Positions 57,891 to 64,000 of a stretch of 64,000 bases of DNA are shown piece after piece. The notes under the pieces are model-generated. The model had not been told where the DNA came from. It saw only the letters and a program-made list of their open reading frames with translations, and made no database searches. The position numbers and the translations under genes were made by a program. Position 1 is the stretch's first letter; each line of letters begins with the position of its first letter. Source of the DNA: Morinoia aosen (Eukaryota > Arthropoda > Malacostraca > Amphipoda > Talitridae); the NCBI GenBank assembly GCA_030386875.1, contig CM059560.1, positions 30,002,183 to 30,066,182 of the forward strand, written 5' to 3'.

Positions 57891-59080
57891 AATTAAGATT
57901 ATACACACTAAAACACACTAAATATAACACACTAAAACATTACAATTCCAATGGATGACGCATCTCACACTGGTCCTGCAACGAGAAGATGAGGCTTTCT
58001 CAAGAATCATACCGCATGCTGAAAGCTAACCCACAAACTTTTCCCTCTCGTCGTAGTCAGAAAACCTGCAACTGCTTTACAAGCTGGCTTTAAATTTTGT
58101 CCTCGAACGTTTGAAATAGTACGCTACATCAAATCTTACTGTAAATTTATTATTTCTTCCTTTTTTCTCTGATTCCTTAGTTCTTGGATAAATTGTTTCG
58201 TTTTTAATACTGATAAGTACCTGGTTCCATTTAGCCTGGGGCTCAAGCGGAATTTACTTCGTTGGCTGGGGTGACATTCAAGTTGAGTGGACAGCAAAGG
58301 ATGCCGTATAATTCAATAAGGGACTAATGAAAGCCGTCAGAGCCTCCGCAGGAGGCGGCTCAAGTCAAAGTTTCAAGTGGTCGCGAGCTATCTGAAATTC
58401 CTTGCCGACTTAAATTTTTGCAGTCTAAATTTAAGACCGCAATCTAACCTAGTCGACCAATTCATAGGTAGGACCATTGCTCAGTCTGCAGTTGTAGGCT
58501 CGGTCAAATGTCCATCGTTCGATAAGTTGATTAGATTAAATTCTCCGGTGACACGGTAACACCGCGGAGATATATGAGTCGAGGCTGCTAAATACTCATG
58601 AGGAAATAATTCATTGTCAGCCTTAATTTTTCTTGAGTCATCTTAATTTTTCATCTTAATTTTTCATCTTAATTTTAATTAATTCCTAATTAATCTTAAT
58701 TAAAAATAAATTTAATTTAATAAGTCATCTTAATTTTTCGGTAAGGCTAGCGTAATTCATAAATAAACGCAGGAAAGGCATTACCATTTCGTCCTGATAT
58801 TCCAATAGATAAAGTATTTCCATTGTAATTAGGACGCAAAAACTGGAGTGTTCATGCATTTTAACCTCAGAAAAGAAACGGCGAGGTTCCATTTCCGAAC
58901 AGGAAATGTGCAGGTAAATTAGATTCATGGAATTCGCAAGCAATTACCATGATAAAACGTGTGAAAATTATCTCTGGACTCACGTGGTGCGAGCTTGTCA
59001 TTGTCAGTCACTTCATTTTACAAGCTTTGAAACTTGTTATAACCATCGAAACAGATCAGACATGTGTGGCAGCCGGTTAA
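57891..59080. other. Non-coding stretch with AT-rich simple repeat
   Basis: TCATCTTAATTTTT-type words repeat around 58630-58745. A GC hairpin, GAGCCTCCGCAGGAGGCGGCTC-like, lies at about 58340. A 60-codon frame at 58377-58559 is unrecognised. Confidence 0.4.
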
Positions 59081-59085
59081 GCATA

Positions 59086-59280
59086 ATCTGGTAAACACAT
59101 GTGGCAATCTGGTAAACAAATGTAGCATTTGTCAAACCTGTCAACTTACAAGTGGTCAAACATTTCATCATACAACTTGTCAAACATTTCATCATACAAC
59201 TGGTCAAACATTTCATCACACAACAGGTCAAACATTTCATCACACAACTGGTCAAACTTGTCATGTAGTTACTGGTTAAA
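59086..59280 (+). repeat. 24-bp tandem array
   Basis: GGTCAAACATTTCATCATAC plus AACT starts at 59154, 59178, 59202 and 59226 with a partial fifth unit; degenerate relatives lie before 59154. Open frames here on both strands follow from the multiple-of-three period. Confidence 0.93.
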
Positions 59281-59544
59281 CTTCCTGTTGCAACCTAATG
59301 AAACACCGGGTAGGAGGGACCCAATCAAGTATGGCACGTACCAGGCGGTAAGTCAACTGTCCAGTTGATGCTTTAAAATTGCGTGCGTTTGAACTCCGTA
59401 CATGGCTTATATTAAACGGTCATGCGAGGGATTACCTGCCGACCAGTTGCTCGAGATGACAAAGTGTAGTGCAAGATGCACAATGAAGACAAAACGCACG
59501 TTGGAAAATTTTGCAACGGTGGTGTAAACTTTCACCTAGCGCCT

Positions 59545-59790
59545 TTTTCAATGAGGAAGATACAACTGTAGTTCCTATGAGAAATAATGCTCCCAGAGAG
59601 AAGATGTGCATGTGATCCCTTCTTGTTGTTGTAATAGAACAAATTCTCGTTCATCACGAACCATCTTTTTTTCGGTTCAGTACCGTTTTGTTTCATTTAC
59701 TTCTGTTTTCAAAATATATTTAGTTTCGTAATCTTCCTTCATAACTAGCTGAATCTGTTCACATGGTGTGGGGACAGCTTAGTGAAAAAC
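59545..59790 (+). mobile_element. SINE-like copy, 5' part
   Basis: GATACAACTGTAGTTCCTAT, AATGCTCCCAGAGAGAAGAT, TTTTTCGGTTCAGTACCGTT and CATGGTGTGGGGACAGC follow the family layout. The matching 3' end appears about 700 bp further on (60485-60560), so this copy may have been split by a later insertion. Confidence 0.7.
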
Positions 59791-60443
59791 GTCCGAAATC
59801 CCGTAATTCCTCATTTAAGAAGACCGTTTGGGTTCAAAATCCAAAAAAACTCAATTATCTGTTGTTTACAGTATGTCACAGAGACTTTTTAATTTAGCGA
59901 TCTGCTTCCCTGCTTCGTAAGAGTGTTAGTTCGTCTGCTACAGCTTGCGAAAGGCCAGTCACTTACGTCTTTAGTACACGGCCAGTGACGAGTTTGTCAG
60001 ACTCTCATGAAAACTTGAACTTGACATTTGAAATGCTACTTCTCCCACAGTTTTAAAGGTACAGGAATAGCAAATACATCAATCGACAGGGCCTTAAAAA
60101 AGCTAGAAAATTGGTTCATGAGTTATTTGAAAAACTTTAATTTGAAAATTATAACAGAAATAAGAGGTCAAAATTAAAAAATACATATATTTAGAAAAAT
60201 ATTCCAAAATTCAACGAATTAAGATATCGAAATTCAACTCCAATGTTTCTTTAGATAATTATTTTAGCCGTCCAAATTAACACGATGCTAGTTCTGTAAC
60301 TTCAAAATTGTGGGAGGAGGCCTATTTTCCGAAATACCTTTTCTCAGTTTTTTTTTTAATTCAAATTTCTTATAAGATTCCGATAAAACACATGAGTCAA
60401 GGTCAATTTTTACATCATTTTACAATTAGAGTGAAAATTTTAT

Positions 60444-60474
60444 AAAAAATCCGTCAAGAAATGACGGATTTTTT
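60444..60474. other. Perfect 13-bp hairpin followed by T run
   Basis: AAAAAATCCGTCA (60444-60456), loop AGAAA, TGACGGATTTTTT (60462-60474). It looks like a bacterial intrinsic terminator, but nothing around it is prokaryotic, so no terminator function is claimed. Confidence 0.85.
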
Positions 60475-60484
60475 AGCCGAACAG

Positions 60485-60560
60485 TCCCCTTGAAAATATC
60501 TCTTGGGAACCCCTTTGATGTGGTTAGAGCAGCTTTCACTAACATCTGATCTAACCTAAT
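60485..60560 (+). mobile_element. SINE-like copy, 3' fragment
   Basis: CTCTTGGGAACCCCTTTGAT, GTGGTTAGAGCAGCTTTCAC and TAACATCTGATCTAACCTAA equal the 3' end and TAATC-type tail of the family. It is probably the displaced end of the 59545 copy. Confidence 0.65.
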
Positions 60561-63299
60561 CTCTCTTAATATTCTTTTTTGCAAAATCAGCAGAACGCGT
60601 ACCATATATTTTGCTCACTTTTCTGCCATAAATTTCACTATTTTCCGGCGAATAAAAATGGAAATGCTAGATTTAGTTTGCCATGAATCCTGCAATTCCT
60701 TTTAAAGACTGACGTAAATCCACAACACATTTGTTGTTGGAACTACCTGGTAGTTTATCGCTAAGCTTTGAGTTCGCGTCCCCCTGCAAACTCCCGTCTG
60801 TACAACTTCAGCAGCCGCTCTCCCCAATATGACATGCATAGCTTAGAGCTTATTTGAAAAATATCAGAGACACGCGCTGAGCTTTGTTAATTACATATGC
60901 AAATCGTAAAAATCTTTTTTATAAATCTGGTTACAGTGCATCAGTAGCTATGCTACCTGAGAAAAAGAATTCACTGAATTCCTGCCTTTAAGACATTAAA
61001 TGTTTAATTCTGAAATGCGTATTTCAGCAAACGCGGGGAACACTGAAAATATTTTAGCTAGTTTATAAAATTATGAGAATCTTTATTCAAAACTGAAACA
61101 TCATCAAAGAATTTTAAACTCAAAAGCTCTTAACGACTATTTTTAAATTAGGCGTTTTCACATCATGATATATGTTCAACCAGGTCTTCCCTTTTGCGCA
61201 GCGTTTTGTATCTTTCCGGAGACACATAATTAGTGAACAATTTTCGTGCTCTTAAATAGTTACTCTTGGCCATTCCACGGGTAAATTCTTGGTTGTGAGT
61301 ATTTCAGTAGAGCATCTTTTTGCGCAATATTTTGAAACGATCGCCTCTTGGGTATGTGTTGAATTCCTGTAGATCTCTTCAGTAAATAGCTTACTTTTGT
61401 GTCCTATATCGTCAAGCTACTCCAGAAATTAGTCATCAATCTCACCAAGCCATTACACTTCCTGCATTTAAATCAGAAACGCTATTCTAAGTCTAACACG
61501 AGTTGATATATTTTGATAGATTAGGAGTATTTTTTGCGTTATCTATGTCTACCTCTGCGGATAAGGAAAGAGCTCTTTGTACTGAACCTGGGCGAGGCTT
61601 CCTATCAAACCCCCTTCTAGGGGAAGTACAGCTGGCAGTGCGTTCCTTCAGTCCACTAAGCTATTTAATTTTTAAGTGTTATTCCGAGTTTTTTAATTAC
61701 TCAACAACAAGCACTCCGTATCTAATCATTCTCAAGCTAAGTTTAAAAAAGCTTAAATTTGAATTTGCCCGTAGCGTAGAAAAGCCAATTAAGAAGAGTT
61801 TACACTCAACCTGTTCTGTTACACCAACGCATGTCAGTAAAAACTAGCCAGTTTTAAATGAGTGTTTTTCACTGTATCTTAGTAGGTGCTTACGTCCCTA
61901 TTACTCCATGGTGACTGGGTCACTGAAATTCTAAACACCCATCTATACATAACCAAATACTCGAAGATTGCTGTTTTAGGGAGGAACTGTGAGAATGAAA
62001 ATTACGAATAAACATTCCTATACTGACTGACCATTTACTGTTCAAATTATGTAGTCACAAAAGCAACTAACGGAAATGTTCGGAAATCTAAATATAATGA
62101 ACAAATGCTCGTAGAAACGCTCACTCGTTTTTAAAATATTCTATTCAGCTCTGTTCTACATGAGCTATAAAAAAATTCAAAATTTTCTTAGCCACTATAC
62201 AACATGCCAGTTGAATTCAGAAACGACGACAGAACTTTGAAATATAAAATTTTTCATAGGAGTTAAATGGTTCGTACGACTAATAATTGTTCATAGTACA
62301 CCACGCAATCATACAATGTATGTAACTTCCCGTTTTTCTTCGCCGTTCTAGTAAACTACAACAAACCTTTTAAAAGTGGCAAAAAATAAAGTTCATTTTT
62401 TCGAACTAGAAACGCATGAGGCTATTAGCAAACCTTTCTTTCTCTGAAATGAAGCTAAATTTCAAGATGTCGGATGAGAATGACAGAAAATCCGTGGGTG
62501 AAGTTAAGCCCTGCAACTTTCACAATGCACTGCACCCAGAGCAAACCATTTTGATTGGTGGCGCTGTGTAAATCAGAAAAATATTTAGCCGGTTAAAGCA
62601 AGCTAATGCAATCTTTATTTTAAAAAATGTAATGTAAGTAATTCAAGAAACAATAAAACACTAATGAACATATTACGTAGCATTACAATCTACCCCAAAA
62701 ATTTAATGTTAGTTCAATGTTGAAGCTTTTACAACTCGTGAGTAGCGTCCATCAGGGTAAATTAACCCCGGAAATCATACGGCACGGTTTACCGGCAGTT
62801 TAGCCTACATAGTTATGCGGTTAGCTTCCAGGCCGGCCTCGGCGTGTGGCTGTTTTGGCCGACGGAGCGCAGCCTAACTTGCCCGAGTCCGGAGCGCCGG
62901 AAAAAACAGGCCTCAACTTCCACAGACCGGAAATTTCAACAGCTCTCAAACCAGCAATGATTATTGAGATATAGCAGACATATATGTTTCCGTAAGTCTA
63001 GCTTTCTCCGTATGTGACTTAGAATTCGAAAAATCTTAGTCCGTCTGCCCTTTGGAGGATTGTTTTGTTCACGTGAGATCAAGCTGATAGGTGAATAGGA
63101 GCTAGCTGGAGAAGATTCATGAGTACTACTTGTCTGCTCAAGGAAGGATACGACATGCCTTTGTAGAAATGTGCTTAGATGCTTTCGCACGAACACCCAC
63201 TTTTCTGACTCGGAAAGAAAATTCCTTTGGGAATAACATCTAAAATTGATAAAAAAAATACGATGGCGTAAAAAGCAGCAAAATGCAGTACTCATGATT
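60561..63299. other. Non-coding stretch, nothing recognised
   Basis: A GC-rich patch at about 62750-62930 has no recognisable gene. A 114-codon plus frame (61503-61847) and a 119-codon minus frame (62936-63295) carry no known motif. Confidence 0.45.
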
Positions 63300-63548
63300 T
63301 AAATCAATCCATGCAGTATGATGCATCTTCATAATGTAGCTCAGAAGGTGCAGCCCAATGCATACATAATGATACAGCATGATACTGCTCTATGATGAAA
63401 CATTTACTCGGGATGATGGAGATTCAACGATGCAGTACGATGGTCATGTGCTGAAATTAAATTAATGCAGATGGAACGACACAGCTTGATGTAGCTCTAA
63501 TGATGCAACTACTGATGCACTGATATGATGATGCAAGGGCCCGGCACG
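63300..63548. repeat. Degenerate GATGCA-type minisatellite
   Basis: ATGCAGTATGATGCATC, GATACAGCATGATACTGC, GATGCAGTACGATGG and TGATGCACTGATATGATGATGC recur at irregular spacing of about 14-30 bp. Confidence 0.5.
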
Positions 63549-64000
63549 ATGCACCACTCACATGCGCATGAGATTACCACCAGCCGCTCAACTGAAGCTC
63601 GGCTTCGCTAGAGGTCTGCTGATGCGTCAAGTTTTCAGTTTTCATGCGCTCTCAGAACCTAGAACTTATTTCGTCAGCTTGTGTTTATCTTAGAAGTTTA
63701 CACTTTGAGAAAAAAGTACAAAAGTTTTTTAGATGGATTTAAGCGTTTGATTTTTTTGTAGCGTAATGGCTTTGTAAGAAATGCGTTGCGCGAGCACGAT
63801 CCTGTGTCTTAGCGAGAAAATAACTTTTTATAAAAGTTATGAAGTCATTTCTTATCTTGAAGCACGCCTCATTGTTTATTCCAAAAAATGTTGAAGATGA
63901 AGTTTTCATGAAAATATCGCTAGGCAGTATTACATTATAAAACATATTGAACTCGAAATAGTACTAACTTTTATCTGTTTGAAACATTACTATTTGTATA
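63549..64000. other. Non-coding flank, nothing recognised
   Basis: No gene or repeat seen up to the window edge. Confidence 0.45.

Noticed and set aside
59037-59368. Three overlapping repeat-rich frames near the 24-bp array
   Set aside because: The 24-bp period keeps all frames open. There is no start, splice or domain evidence.

Overview
The window reads as gene-poor, AT-rich intergenic or intronic DNA from a large animal genome, most likely an arthropod and probably an insect. The basis is eukaryotic splice signals, a Penelope-like retroelement with a GIY-YIG domain, a pogo/Tigger transposase relic, TA-flanked foldback MITEs whose arms encode a helix-turn-helix fragment resembling the DUF4817 type common in insect transposons, and many minisatellites. 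There is no sign of operons, prokaryotic genes, CRISPR arrays, rRNA or convincing tRNA genes. The host species cannot be named from this sequence.

Layout. 0-8 kb: two copies of a ~650-bp foldback MITE (760-1420 and 7105-7751), a pair of dispersed repeats and a small hairpin MITE. 9.6-16.4 kb: several degenerate minisatellites and a ~240-bp palindromic MITE. 17.8-18.9 kb: a clean 92-bp satellite of about 12 units. 21.7-22.1 kb: a GCT-rich low-complexity locus with an Ala/Gly/Val reading frame. 27.2-30.5 kb: three nested inverted-repeat (foldback) structures, one carrying a retroposon insertion with a perfect 14-bp target-site duplication. 31.4-33.5 kb: a pogo/Tigger-type DNA transposon relic. 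33.5-35.1 kb: a decayed Penelope-like element. 37.2-42.0 kb: a minisatellite cluster made of a 31-bp array, a 22-bp array and a ~2.8-kb array of 15-bp units that is open in several frames on both strands. 43.3-60.6 kb: about 14 copies of a ~350-bp SINE-like retroposon, several with intact target-site duplications. 55.5-57.3 kb: the only good candidate for a host protein-coding gene, the last three exons of a plus-strand gene I do not recognise, with consistent splice sites and phases.

Most open frames of 60-170 codons elsewhere are chance frames or lie inside repeats and are not annotated as genes. The most interesting features are (i) the 15-bp array, in which the main block-to-block base change is synonymous in one frame on each strand, (ii) the locally dense SINE-like family with an antisense frame that remains recognisable between copies, (iii) the foldback MITE whose arms encode a transposase N-terminus, and (iv) the unrecognised three-exon gene end.
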